From contig OZ316894.1 of NCBI GenBank assembly GCA_973895155.1, positions 9,610,001 to 9,674,000 on the forward strand: a stretch of 64,000 nt of DNA, in the 5' to 3' direction. Position numbers and translations under genes: made by a program. Positions 33,379 through 45,438 of the stretch are shown in pieces (position 1 is the stretch's first letter; each line of letters starts with the position of its first letter). The notes beneath the pieces are model-generated. The model saw only the letters and a list, made by a program, of their open reading frames with translations, ran no database searches and had not been told where the DNA came from. The DNA is from Marsupella aquatica (Eukaryota; Marchantiophyta).

Positions 33379-33726
33379 AAATTCGCTTTAGTCGAAGAAG
33401 TGGATGCTATTTTGACGAAGGCAGCAAACTTAAAAACATGTCCTGTATACACTTTTCCCAGTTACCCGTTTTCCTGCATCCTATATACATCAAGACAAAT
33501 TCGCTTTAGTCGAAGAAGTGGTGATTTTGAAGAAGGCAGCAAACTTGAAACATGTCCTGTATACACTTTCTCAGTGACCCGTTTTCCTGCATCCTATATA
33601 CATCAAGACAAATTCGCTTTAGTCGAAGAAGTGGTGCAATTTTGAAGAAGGCAGCAAACTTGAAACATGTCCTGTGTACACTATTCCCAGTGACCCTTTT
33701 TCCTGCATCCTATATTCATCAAGACT
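33379..33726. repeat. Three-copy tandem repeat, about 115 bp
   Basis: Units start CAAATTCGCTTTAGTCGAAG and continue GAAGGCAGCAAACTT, AACATGTCCTGT and TTTCCTGCATCCTATAT. They lie upstream of the RCCR gene, about 280 bp beyond its start. Confidence 0.85.
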
Positions 33727-35434
33727 AGGCTTAATTAAGCCTACTTTGGGGTCTACAACTCTGTTAACTATGCACCATGACAAACTTCGGAAGTATCACA
33801 TCGATGGAAGGGATCGTCTACTCTACGAGATCTGCATGCGAACCTCAAAATTCACGAGTGTTCAGAACGATATCAGCGCACGTAGCTGACTCATGGAACA
33901 AAAAGGTTTACATTCAGTACGTAATTTCCCACAGTATCGAAACGGTGGTCAACCAATCCAGGTTGCAAAACCAGAAATGCTCACGAAGGAATCGCAATAT
34001 TTCGTGGTTGGTTCTTGATCACTTCTCACAGACATCCACTTCCAACCGCCAGCTCCGCGGAGAAAAGATCAGTTGGAAAAGAGTGGTATGTAGTAACCGG
34101 TTGAGAGATTTGTTCATTTTTCGGTGACTTTCAGCAAAATTTTGCAAGTCAGGTTTAAAAGTACCAGACACGGTATGCTACATTCCTTCTCAGCTGAAGC
34201 ACCAGCATAGCTATGGTAGGGCGGAGTGTGTACTGTGGCCCTTCAGTACATTATCAGACTGGACGAACTGAAAACTTGATTAGAGTCGAGACATTGAAAT
34301 GAGAGCAAGCCGAGGATTCGGACTCTGCTGTGATTCTGGGCGAAAATTAAGTTCCTCAATCTAGATAACGGTCCCAATCACTGTGACACCAGACACCCTG
34401 TTCATTCGTTTTCGCCAGCCTCCATTGTTCTACTTGTGTCTCTTTCATGCGGTTCCTACATCTCCTCCAAAAATGCCAAGTCTATTACTTCAGAACAATA
34501 CATTGTAGGACCTCACGTTCCATCCAAATTGCTATCAGGGCAGGATGCAAGCCTTTTAACCAGAATATGCGTTCCTGTTTCAATTGACTGCCTCAGACAA
34601 GTACCAGCGATTCCAAAACAAATGACGCCTCACAACTTTGCCCCTTCATTCATGGCCTATAGAAAATAATCTGCATCCATTTTGTGGAGATCTCAATCAG
34701 TTCCTCCCACTCCAAGCACCCGTGGTAGCAAATTGCTGACATTTGCCCAGACCTATCTCCCATACTGACAGATCAAAATACTTTAATGAGAGCTTCTTTT
34801 CTCCATTTGACTGAAAAATGTTAGAAAGAATTCAGTCAAATAGCACCCCACGCACAGCAAGTTTCCCCTGGCGGAAGTACATGAAGTGTGCCATTTCGAT
34901 CTCCTCTCATCCTCCGAGTGCACAGGATCTATGCCATAAAATTGAGCTCCATCTACAGACTCTGCTCTATGCCATAAATGTGTTCCAATGCAATTAGAAA
35001 CACATTTCACCACGTCACAGTACCCTTGGACAGAGAAGTGGCCACCACATCTGTTAGTTGTGAACCTCTTAGCATATTTATCCGTCAGATTCTCACCAGT
35101 CGGCGACTTCAGGAGCAAGCCACTGTAAATGTTTAAATTCCAAGGATGAATTTATTCTCATAATTCCACAGTAATGACCATGAACAATTTGCTTCTTCAT
35201 TCCATTCCTAAGATTAAAAGGGGTAGATACAAGGAGCTCACTTTCCGATTCCAGATAGAATCAGCTGCCCAATTTAAACACAAAAGTATCTCCTCCAGCA
35301 GGAATTTTGCTGACAGCCTACACAGGGATGCGATGTCTTTCAAGTTCAAAAGAGGTAGCAGCAGGGATGTCCATCGCAAATGAAGACGGTAGCAAAAGCG
35401 GAACTTTTGCACTTTTGACAATCTAATTCCATAA
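33727..35434. other. Intergenic, nothing recognised
   Basis: About 1.7 kb upstream of RCCR and downstream of RPT2. Open frames are short and unrelated to families I know. The 3' untranslated region of RPT2 occupies its right end. Confidence 0.5.
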
Positions 35435-38224
35435 TTACATGTAAAGACCCTCTGGTACACCTTCCTTCTTCTTATACATCACTTTCTCCTTAGCCTTCTT
35501 GAAGTCGGGTTGAGTCACCTGGATAGCCACACACAAAACGTTTAGCTTGTACAAGTTTAACGCAGCCTCCAGAGAACTAGATCACTTTAGTATACGTAGG
35601 TCTAGCACTCCACAATGCACGACCTGAGTATGAACAGTGACTAACTACGGGTGATCATCCCCGAAGGACATAGGATGCTCAAAGAGTCACACACCTTCAT
35701 CCGGCGTTCTCTTAGAGCCAAAAGCCCAGCTTCAGTGCAGATAGCTTTGATGTCTGCTCCTGAGAACTCATCCTTTGTCATCACAAACTCTTCTAAATTT
35801 ACATCATCGGATAGAGTCATTCGAGAAGTGTGTATCTGCATAGCCAAGGAAATCATGGAAAGCTTTAGACAACTGAAATTTTCTGTCCCTCATTCCACTA
35901 CAGAAATCAGGCGGTCAGTAGAGTGCGTCTGCCGAATGATGACGGATAATGGATCTCAACATGAATTTCAAGAGTCGGACAATTATGAATAGATCTGAAA
36001 AATAAAAATGAGCCTATAAGGGCAATCAGGAACATTCTATAGCATGATTGTAATGACAAACTTTAATGTGTCTATTTCCAGAAAGCATCTCGTCCAGTGT
36101 TCATTAGTTGGCATTGAAGAGGGGAGTAACAAACCTGGAAAATACGGCGTCTTGTCTTGATATCAGGAAGAGGGAATTCTATCTTTCGATCAATTCTTCC
36201 AGGTCTTAAAAGAGCAGGGTCTAAACTCTCGATTCGGTTAGTAGCTAGAATGACCTTCACGTCACCCCGTGCATCAAATCCATCGAGCTGATTTAGCAAC
36301 TCCAACATAGTTCTCTGGATTTCCCTTTCACCTCCAGAATGGGCATCATACCTATACAAAATAAAATCCCCAAAGGGAATTACAGCAAGCTCAGCTTCAG
36401 CAAAGTTTATATGATGAACTCCACCCACACTATATTTTTCCTACGTGAAACAAACATTACACTTGCCCTCAAGGAAATTAAAGGCATTTGCTTCTTTAAA
36501 GCAAACTCTAAACGTCTTTTGAAAGCCAACAACGGACACTAGAACGAGGACTATCGTAGATACTCAAGTACTCTGGCCAAGGGCCACTCTATCCGACGGG
36601 TAACAAAAGGCATTGCTTCTTTCCTGATTGCATACTGTGCATCAGAAACTCGCGGCCAGAGACCTTATGCTCTCGACAGATGGAACTAAAGTAGATGCTA
36701 GTATAAAAATGCAATATAAATAAAAAACGCATCAAGAACACAAACCATTCTTAAACCCTGGCTAATGTATCCAACAACCTTATAAGCAGCTCGTTTCTAA
36801 ATGAGTCCGTGATAATGCAGAGATATACCTCTTAGTACCGATGGCATCAATTTCGTCAATAAAGACAATTGAAGGTGACAGTTCATCAGCAACCCGGAAT
36901 AACTCCCTAACGAGCTTAGGGCCATCTCCCAAATACTTCTGGATGAGCTCACTTCCAACAACACGGAGGAAAGTAGCTGATGTGGAGTTCGCAACAGCCT
37001 GAAAAACGTATGAAGATTTAGACTAAAGACGACAAACTCCTCGTAGAGACGAGAACACGTTGATACACTGCATATAACAAACCAGACATATGCCCAATTG
37101 CTTTAGTACATACCTTGGCGAGAAGTGTTTTCCCAGTTCCCGGCTCCCCGTAGAGAATCACTCCCTTCGGAGGCTTAATACCAATATCCTCATAAAGTTC
37201 CGGGTGTGTCAGTGGAAGCTCTACTGCCTCCTTTATTTCTTGAATTTGTGGATCTAACCCTCCAATGTCTGCGTAGGACTCAAGCGGTGCCTTTTCCACT
37301 TTCATGACTGAAACCATAGGATCGACTTCATCTTGTAGCAGACCAACCACAGAGAGGACCTGTCACAACGACATGCCAGGATTCTCATTTCTGACCACAA
37401 ATCTCAATTCCATGCTGCCATGAAAAGCAGACCCTGGATGCTTCTTAACATACGACAAATTATACAAAAACCCTAATCTCAACAAACCAAGCGCTTGAAC
37501 GAGCATGCTACAGTGAACAAAAGACTTCAAAACTACTCCTGCAAACTCTTCGCTACTCCAACAGAATTTGGAGTAATTTAGACCCACACTAAATATGCAG
37601 CTTTGCGACATCTGGGCACAAACCCTTGTTAGGCAACTGTGAATTTTAGCATTCCAGTATAATTTGGGCATCGTAGACGAAAAGCAAATGAAAAACGGGG
37701 AAATGACTGGCCGGTAACAACGTTCTAAACCATAAAATTCACCATACCTTGTTATGCATGAGGATAGCACAGCCAGGCTCCAACTGATCCTTGTCCACGA
37801 ACGAGAGAATGTTTACGTAATACTCTGGACCCACGGATGATGACACAATGGCATGGTTTTCGTCAATTATCTCCTCAAGATTCCCAACGCTCATGGGAGA
37901 GCCGCGAAGATCGTCGACCTTGGAGCGATCCTCCTCATTTTTGTCCTCCTGCGGCTTCAACCGTTCCTGATTGGTGACAAATTCCTCCTCCATCAACAGA
38001 TAATCCTTCACCCGCTCCAGCTTCAGAAGCCTGAGCTTACACTTCGAAACAGGAGTCACCACAGGCAACCGAGCAGCTGCCTCTGGACCTTTCTGCTTAC
38101 GCTGCTTCCTCCCCACACGCGTCGGTGGTGCCGCCGGCTCATACTTCTTCTCCTTCTTCTCCTCCGCCTTCTTGTCACCTGGAGGCCCCGACCTCGGTAA
38201 CCCTCCTGACTGCCCCTGCCCCAT
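35435..38224 (-). CDS. RPT2: 26S proteasome AAA-ATPase subunit RPT2
   Basis: One of six ATPases in the base ring of the 26S proteasome; it unfolds substrates and opens the 20S gate. Six exons (38224-37748, 37359-37114, 36998-36829, 36351-36135, 35835-35695, 35518-35435) give 444 residues, the usual size. It starts MGQGQSGG, which fits N-myristoylation known for RPT2. Walker A is GEPGTGKT (about 230-237), Walker [10 protein letters not shown], and the arginine-finger region reads [18 protein letters not shown]. The C-terminal LYM fits the HbYX motif that docks into the 20S ring. All introns have GT..AG with matching phase. Conservation is near complete, so the call is secure. Confidence 0.97.
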
Positions 38225-39060
38225 CTCTGTTACCTCAACGATCCGCCTTTTTGCTTCACAAACTCCCGAGCGAAGTTAGGACTCCCCCTAACAAAATTGT
38301 TGTCCGTCCGTCCGCAGGCAGAAATCGCATGGGACAAGGGGAAAAACCGGGCAAGGAGAAAAACCCTAATGTTTTCAGTTGCCTATTAAACCATAATAAC
38401 GCGAGTCCAGATTGCCCCAGAGACGGTCAGTCAAGTGACCTGCAGGAGCCATCATTGCCGAAATTTTAGCACGCAAAATTGAAGATCACTGGATGCTCAA
38501 AAAGCACGTGCACAGACAGTGTTCATAAAGCCAATATTTCCGTGCTGAGCCTTGGAAAAATGCCTGACCCAAACGTAGTGGCGAGCGAAAACGAGACAGC
38601 GCGTTAGTAGAGCTCAGATTTCTTTGCCCGGGAGCTTGAGACAATGCTTCGACCTAATTGCAAACGACTTAAATGAACGAGACAAGACTGTTCATAGTTT
38701 AGAGCAAAAGATTGCTGCACAGAGCTTGGACAAATTGCTTCAACCTAACCCACTGTGGTTGCGAACGAATTCACGAATCGAGCATGCTTCGACCTAATTG
38801 CGACCGGCTTGAGTGAGCGAGACAGAGCATATATTTCTTCAAACCAAAAATTGCTGCGCAAAGCTCTGAAGAAGCGCTTCAATCTCACCTCCTGTGATTG
38901 CGAACGAATTGGCGAATTGGCGAATTGGCGAATCGAACGAGCGCTCTGCTCGCAAAGAAGGAGCGCGAGAACGAGAGAGAGCACGACGAGAAACGCAACA
39001 CTACTGCACCAAAACAACAATAGCAACGAGAGAAAACGCTACTGCACTATCAAATGCGTT
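38225..39060. promoter_or_regulatory. Upstream region of RPT2
   Basis: Contains the RPT2 promoter and leader. Near 38500 there is a CACGTG G-box-like hexamer. Between 38640 and 38990 the phrase CGACCTAATTGC / TTGCGAACGAATT recurs with GAGCGAGAC-like words, and GGCGAATT is tandemly repeated at 38908-38932. Similar words recur upstream of the GIY-YIG-like gene near 42190-42320. Confidence 0.4.
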
Positions 39061-39078
39061 CGCTCCACTTCTTCGCCT

Positions 39079-40515
39079 CCTCCTCGCAGGACCTCTCTCG
39101 GACGGTTTACGTGTATACGTGCTCAGTTCGCCCCCTCCTTCCCAGATAGTACACTAGTTACAAACGAAACGTCTCCTCCTCGCACGACCTCTCTGGGACG
39201 CTTTACGTGAATACGTGCTCAGTTCGTCCCCTCCTGCCCAGATAGTACATTAGTCACAAAAGAATCGTGTCCTTGTCGAAGGACCTCTCTCGGACGGTTT
39301 ACGTGTATACGTGCTCAGTTCGTCCCCTCCTGCCCAGATAGTACACTAGTTACAATAGAAGGCACGAAAGTTGTGTCATGCCTTTCATTATTTTTCTTTG
39401 GAATTTTCTCAGATGGTTTTAAACTAGGGTCATATTCCACTTATCAAGTTAGAGTTGTGACCTAAGTTTCTAGAGTAAAAACTCATGACTATGATTTATG
39501 ACAAATGATAATCATGCATACTTTATATCATGATTTCTATTTGTATTAAAAAATGGGTTCTATGCCCCACAGCAACATATGTGCATAGAAAAGAATATGG
39601 TAGATTATAAATGATTATTAAAATGATGACATGTATTATATTTTTTTTTATCATCAAAGAATGTGAGTAAGGTATATATTTTGGTGAATATATTTCCTTG
39701 TGCCCAGATTGTACACTAGTTATTGAAGAGGGCACTAAAGTGGTGTCATGCTATTATGCATTTCATAATGCCTGTAAAGGTACTCAGTTCCTCTCGGTGT
39801 GCCTGGCATCCCCTTGTGCCCAGATAATACACTGGTTATTGAAGGAGGCACAAAAGTGGTGTCACGCTATAATGTGTTTCATGATTTTTCTAATTGTAAT
39901 TTCATCTATGTTAGACCTATCTGGATGGTTTAGATGTATAGGTGCTCAGTTGTCTCCTGGTGCCTAGACTGTACACTGGTTATTGAAGGAGGCATGAAAG
40001 TTGTGTCATGTTGTAATGACTTTCATTATTTTTCTCTTTGTAATTCTCTTGGATGCTTAACTTAGGTGTGTCATGCTATAATGCGTTCAAGTGTATAGGG
40101 CTAAGTTGTCTTATTGTGCCCAGATTGTACACTAGTTATTGAACGAGGCACAAAAGTGGTGTCATGCATTTATGCGTGTCATGATTTTTCTCTTTCTAGT
40201 TTTCTTGGATAAGTGAAAGGTACTCAATTAGTCCCATTGTGCCCCAGTTGTACACTGGTTATTGAAGGAGGCACAAAAGTTGTGTCGTGCTCTTGGATTT
40301 AGTGATTTTTCTCTTTGTCGTGACTTTGTAATTTCATCTCTGCTGGACCTCTCTTGGCTGGTTTACTTGTACAGGTACTCAGTTGGTTTTTGTGCCAAGA
40401 TAGTACACTAGTTATTAATGAAGGCACTAAAGTTGTATCATGATGTAATCACTTTCATGAGTTTTCTCTTTGAAATTTTTCTCGGATGGTTTAGTGTAAA
40501 AGGTACTCAGTCTAA
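39079..40515. repeat. Tandem array, about 93-bp unit decaying rightward
   Basis: Three close copies (39079-39359) share GACCTCTCTCGGACGGTTTA, GTGCTCAGTTCG and CCCAGATAGTACACTAGTTA. Further right more diverged copies recur about every 100-150 bp, with words such as GATTGTACACTAGTTATTGA and GGCACAAAAGT-GTGTCATGC, until about 40515. The left copies look homogenised while the right ones are old. Confidence 0.8.
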
Positions 40516-41282
40516 CTCCTTTCAAGCTTCCAAACGTTTTTGAGTAGCTGACTTCCTCTATGTCCAACAGAATCAATTGTTTTTGGCTTTATTAGCAAGG
40601 GCTTGACAAGATCTTTGAATTGAACCTAATATAGTCAGATTTCATTAAAAATTGCAACACCTAGAAATCCAAAAGATGAGTGTCTCAATTTCTTGCCCCA
40701 TTTCACTCATCAGTGTAATATGTAATGTATGAGAAGAAAAGAGGGTTTGATCTGCTGCGGTCCATCCCATTTACAAAAGTATATTTGAGCACTTTGGCAA
40801 ACATTTAGGTCTTCAATCTCTGCCTTTATGCTATACTCATTTCCCTCTTCCCCTCTTTAGACAGCCCCTGCCTTTTGCATTACACAGGAACCCACTAAGT
40901 AGCCGGGTCTAAACAACTTTTTACTAGGTTAACTTATTACAGATGTGACCCCCAAACTATTTTTATTACAGACTATAGTGCCCCCCAAATAGATACAAGT
41001 CTAAGTAACCCGTATTCCCGCCCAGGGTCAGGTCTATAATAACCCTCACTTTGGAGAATTAGCCTAGTGAAAAACTGTAAGTCTAAATACATCTTTGGTA
41101 CCCATCAAATCCACAGGATGCATTCACTCAGCCTCCTTTGTAAGACCGAGGCAGTTGATTTTAGGGACTCTAGACAGATTCCACTTCGTGACACTCCCAG
41201 GCGGTTTACTCTCCAGTTCTATCAGGCTTTTCAATTCTCAGCCCAATAGGATGTCAGTCTTCATGGATTCTTTGTAGGTTCT
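40516..41282. other. Intergenic, nothing recognised
   Basis: AT-rich; only short open frames with no family features. Confidence 0.5.
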
Positions 41283-41585
41283 TTGTTTGTGTTTGTTCCC
41301 TTGTTGTTATGTGGGGGATTCCTTGGCTTGTTGGACCTGTTTATCTTCTTGGGGCCTTCTTCCCTTCCTTCCCCCCCCCCCTTTATTGCATCTCTTTGCC
41401 TGTGGGACCATGTCTCCGGGTTTGGAGTTCCTGTCTTGTTGGCACTGTTATATATGATGGAGGGTTCCTCCCCCGCCCCCCCCCCCATTTTATTGGGTCT
41501 CTTTGCTGTTATACATGATGTAGGAGGGTTCCCTTTCCCCCCCTTTATTGGGTCTCTTTGCCTATGGGACCATATTATATATTAT
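41283..41585 (+). repeat. Dispersed repeat with C-homopolymer tracts
   Basis: Related to 10690-10810 in the opposite orientation. TTTATTG-GTCTCTTTGCC recurs three times, each preceded by a run of C (up to 13). This looks like an element piece re-duplicated by slippage. Confidence 0.6.
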
Positions 41586-42404
41586 ACGAGCCCTATGCCA
41601 GTGCTTTGCACTGTGCAAGGAGGGCAGGCCCATAGGGATTGGCTAGGGGCATTACTGGGCAGCGGGAAGCAAATATGTGATAGGGGTGTGCATTTTTCAC
41701 ATCAATGGTGAGCAAAACTAGCTAATCAAATCCAACGGCTGTGGATCTTTCCTGCCCAGAAACTATTTTATATGGGTATGAAAGACAAAAAAAGGTGGTA
41801 TTCCTTATTATGGTATTCCTTATTATAGTTGTAGATTGGGTCTCTTTGCTATTACATATGATATCATCATATCATGTAGGAGGGTCTTTCTTTGAAAATT
41901 GCAAAGAAAAACCTTAAAAATATTAAGCTGGTACGTTCAAGCTGGTACGGTATCCACCCTGTAGATACTGAAGTTTATAGTTTATCTGGATACGATAGGA
42001 CCAAAAGCTCGTCATTACTATTCGGGGAACCTTGGTTGGAGCAAAACCTTATCCGCCCACATCGAGGCGAAGAAGCGGACCTCGAGCAGAAAGACACAGA
42101 ACGAGGTCGTCTGATGTTGCAGTAGTTCTTGTGTTGGAGCTGATGCGTCACCTCTCTCCTTCTCGAGCTCAGCTTTGGGAGCGGAGCTCTCGTTCGATTC
42201 CTTAAATTCGCTCGCAACTACAGTAGGTTGAAACATTTGGTTGATGCTTTTCTTGTAGCAATGCTTTCTGTATGAATTGATTGACACTCTCTCCTGTTCG
42301 TTCAATTCGCTCGCAACTGCTAGGTGGACGCATTTTCTCAAGCTTCCGGGCAGAGACGTCTTAGTTTTACTACTGCTCTAGTGCATTTGGTTTAAGCATT
42401 TTGT

Positions 42405-42434
42405 CAATGCTCTGTCTGCGCAGACAGAGCATTG
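42405..42434. repeat. Perfect 30-bp palindrome
   Basis: CAATGCTCTGTCTGC is followed directly by its exact reverse complement, with no loop. It lies about 200 bp upstream of the GIY-YIG-like gene start. Confidence 0.95.
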
Positions 42435-42635
42435 TGTGATCTTGAATTTGACGTTCTGAAATGTCTGTAATGATGGCTCTCGCAGTTCATTTGACCGTCC
42501 CTGCGGCAATCGGGACTCCCGGTTATGATGGTCTAACAAGCAACGAGGGTTTCTTCCCCTGCTCCGTGCGATTTCTCCCTGCGGACTGAAGGACAACAAT
42601 TTTCTTGGGGAGAGTGCTCACTTTGCTCAGGAACC

Positions 42636-45438
42636 ATGCAACACTCTCTCTGCACCAGAGGTCGGGCGGTGGAAGTCCCGACCTCGAGCTTTAGGATGAG
42701 CCAAGGAGGAGCAGCTGTCGATGGGCCAACATCAAGCAGGGCATTCTTCCAGTCTTTCAATGGCCTTAGGAGGGGCTTTTCTCTCTCCTCGTCGCAAGGC
42801 GATGGGCAGGTCATTGTCATCGGCAGGACTCGTGACGTCAGGCAAGCGTCCTCGTCACTGAGGCACACTTCAGTCGTCGTCATGAGTGTGGCTGCTGAAG
42901 AACTCATTGTCCCCGTCCTGAACGACCTTCCTCTGCTGCAATATATAAATCAGAATGGCAGAATTCAGCCACCAGTTGATGCCGGCACGAAGGCGAGTGT
43001 GTTCGCAATTTTTGACAAGAATAAGAAGATTCAATATATTGGGTTTTCCAAGGATGTGAGGAACTCATTGAGGACTTTGATGGGCCGCCGTCCGGAGTTG
43101 TGCTACTTTTATAAGATTTTCAATCTCAACTCTTTGGATCAGAAGACTATGCTTAAATGTAGGCAACAGGTACGTCTTGAAGACAACAATTTGAAGGGTT
43201 CTTTTCTTTGATTCGTTTTCGAAGCCCTATGAGACAGTAAGCCTTCCTGTTAACGTCACACTCGCGTGTGGTCTCGGTTTGGTTCTGGCTGAATCTGTTT
43301 GTTGGTGCACTTCAGTGCTAACGTGTTAACGAGGTTTTCTATGGTGTCGTCAGCTCGGGGTTTTGGTGTATCATGCTCTTTCATGAATTCTGAACACCAA
43401 TCTATGAAACTTATGGCCATTATTGAATTTGCGTTTTGCAGTGGGTATCTGAGTTGGGGTTGCCGCCAGTTGGCAACGGGGACCCCGTCCAGAAGAACCT
43501 TTGGGAACAGCCTTCTGACGCAGGGTCTATCTCCGAACGTGGTAAATTAGCCGCGGCTACTTCAATGGCTAAGACATTGGTCCAGACTATGAAAGATCGA
43601 GGCCTCAAGGAAGAGGTGAAGTTCTGAATCATCTCGTGAATACCTTGCATTGATCACAGACCGCTGCAAGAAAATTAACCGCGTTTGCCTGCACCTGAGT
43701 TTGGCTTACACCTTTCTAAGCAACTCTGGGACAGCATATATTTCATAAGACTACCATTCGTTGCTTCGTCTATCTGAAGGCCGAGATTTTCGTAAACCCC
43801 TACACGGCAAGCAACCCCTTTGACTGCCACAGCAGCGCTCTCATCCGGTTTACTAAGATTCTATCAAGTAAAGTCTTGAGCCAGTTTCCGTAGATCACCT
43901 GTGAGGGTCAGACCTAAATTATGGTGTCAGTATCGCTCCGAATTTTCAGCCCTGAAGTGGTCTACATGCAAAACAAAACTCAATTCCGAAGTAGATTGTT
44001 TCTATACAACAGAGGATGGCACCTCCTTCTCCCTGGTATTTTTGTCTGCCGCATGGATTTATTACTTCTGAGTCATATGTCGGAATGTCTGCAAGTAGTT
44101 TCCTCCACCCCCACCTCTGGCTGATTGTTCACCATTTACTTTACATTATCATATTTCTCCAATGCCCATTTTAGGCCGGCTAGATTTTTTATGAATTTGA
44201 TGCAATTCAGTCGCATAGTCCAGAAAGGTTCTGGCTACCTTCAGGGTAACAATAACCCCAGGTTAATCGTTTTTTATTCCTTCCCTTCTAACGATTTTGT
44301 GCAAGTGAAGGTAAGCTGTAGTCGATTGCTGACTGCAAGTCGTTCTTTTGGTTTGCAGATGGTTTACGATCCAGACCTACTTCCGAAGGGAAAGTGCGAT
44401 GTGCTTGTGGTATGAATTCTTACAACTAAGCCTACAATAATTGAGAAAAGATAGGGAATGCTCGAGATAGCAGTCCTATAGAGTCTTCTAAGGCGAGCTT
44501 AGGAGTGTCATACACAGGGTTTATGTATGCCATGCTGTCGTCTACTATATCGTTGAAGTGACTCGTACGTTATCTGGTCTTTGGGTGGGACAGTCGACAG
44601 ATCTATCAGTAGAGGAAATGGACAAGATTAAAAAAGTCCAGGCAGAAGAAGCGGCCAAGAGGCGTGCATCTGTGGTAGTTTCTCCAACTGGGGAGAAGGT
44701 AGAGTTCGAGATCTTTTTCGAACAGAAGTTCCCTACCAATGGAGGCTGGATGTATGACATACTCGTCACCAAAGACGACAAGGAAACAAGGTCTGTGATT
44801 GCTCGGTGTTTTGATGTCCTCCTTTTCTTTTAAACGATTCATTTCAGTGGCGTGTACTCCATTGCAAGATTGCAAGACCAATTGTTCATACCTGATAGAT
44901 GTATCATCAAGCAGGCACCGTGTCATATGCGGACGGATTTATCCCGAGTCTGTAAATCTTCCTGAGGATCGATTTGTGGAGATTATTGTCGGCTTTTTGC
45001 TGGTAAGTAGGTTTCTGAGGGACGGGGTCATTTTGTCTCTGCTTCGTGACTTTGATAAGTTTCCTGGGCTGGTTTAAACATCCCAAGGGAAGCTGCCCTA
45101 CGTAAGTTGTATCTTACAGCTTGCTGCTTATTCACGTATCAACTATTCTCAAATACCGACCTGTTGTCTCGCAGCACAAAAAGGTTCCCAGGCGAACTGA
45201 GGGCTTGATGGCTGGGGACGCATTCCCTATTAATTACTTTGCTGTTTCTGAAGTTGCACAACGTTTTGACGATATGAAGGATTGGTTTGAAGGCTTGGGT
45301 GAATTACCTGAATCCTACTGGCGGTTTAACAGAATTCATACATATGGTGCCGGAGATGAGGTACCACTGGATCTTGGACCAGGTCCTGCTCGTGATCTAC
45401 CTGATTTTGGAGCATTAGCTAGAAGTTCAGCATTGTAG
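42636..45438 (+). CDS. Plastid-targeted GIY-YIG-like protein, function unknown
   Basis: Six exons: 42636-43169, 43442-43615, 44359-44409, 44594-44790, 44915-45002 and 45175-45438, about 435 residues. The first ~85 are Ser/Arg-rich and acid-poor, like a transit peptide. Residues 120-147 (SVFAIFDKNKKIQYIGFSKD) have the alternating pattern of a GIY-YIG fold (V-x-A-I-F, then YIGFS), but not its full catalytic set. Later blocks, GSISERGKLAAATSMAKTL, FPTNGGWMYDILVTKDDKET, HRVICGRIYPE and KKVPRRTEG, are of a kind conserved in plant chloroplast proteins I recall without a firm name. The acceptor of exon 4 (after GGGACAG) is the least sure border because it lacks a pyrimidine tract. A plastid nucleic-acid role is inference only. 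Confidence 0.8.
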
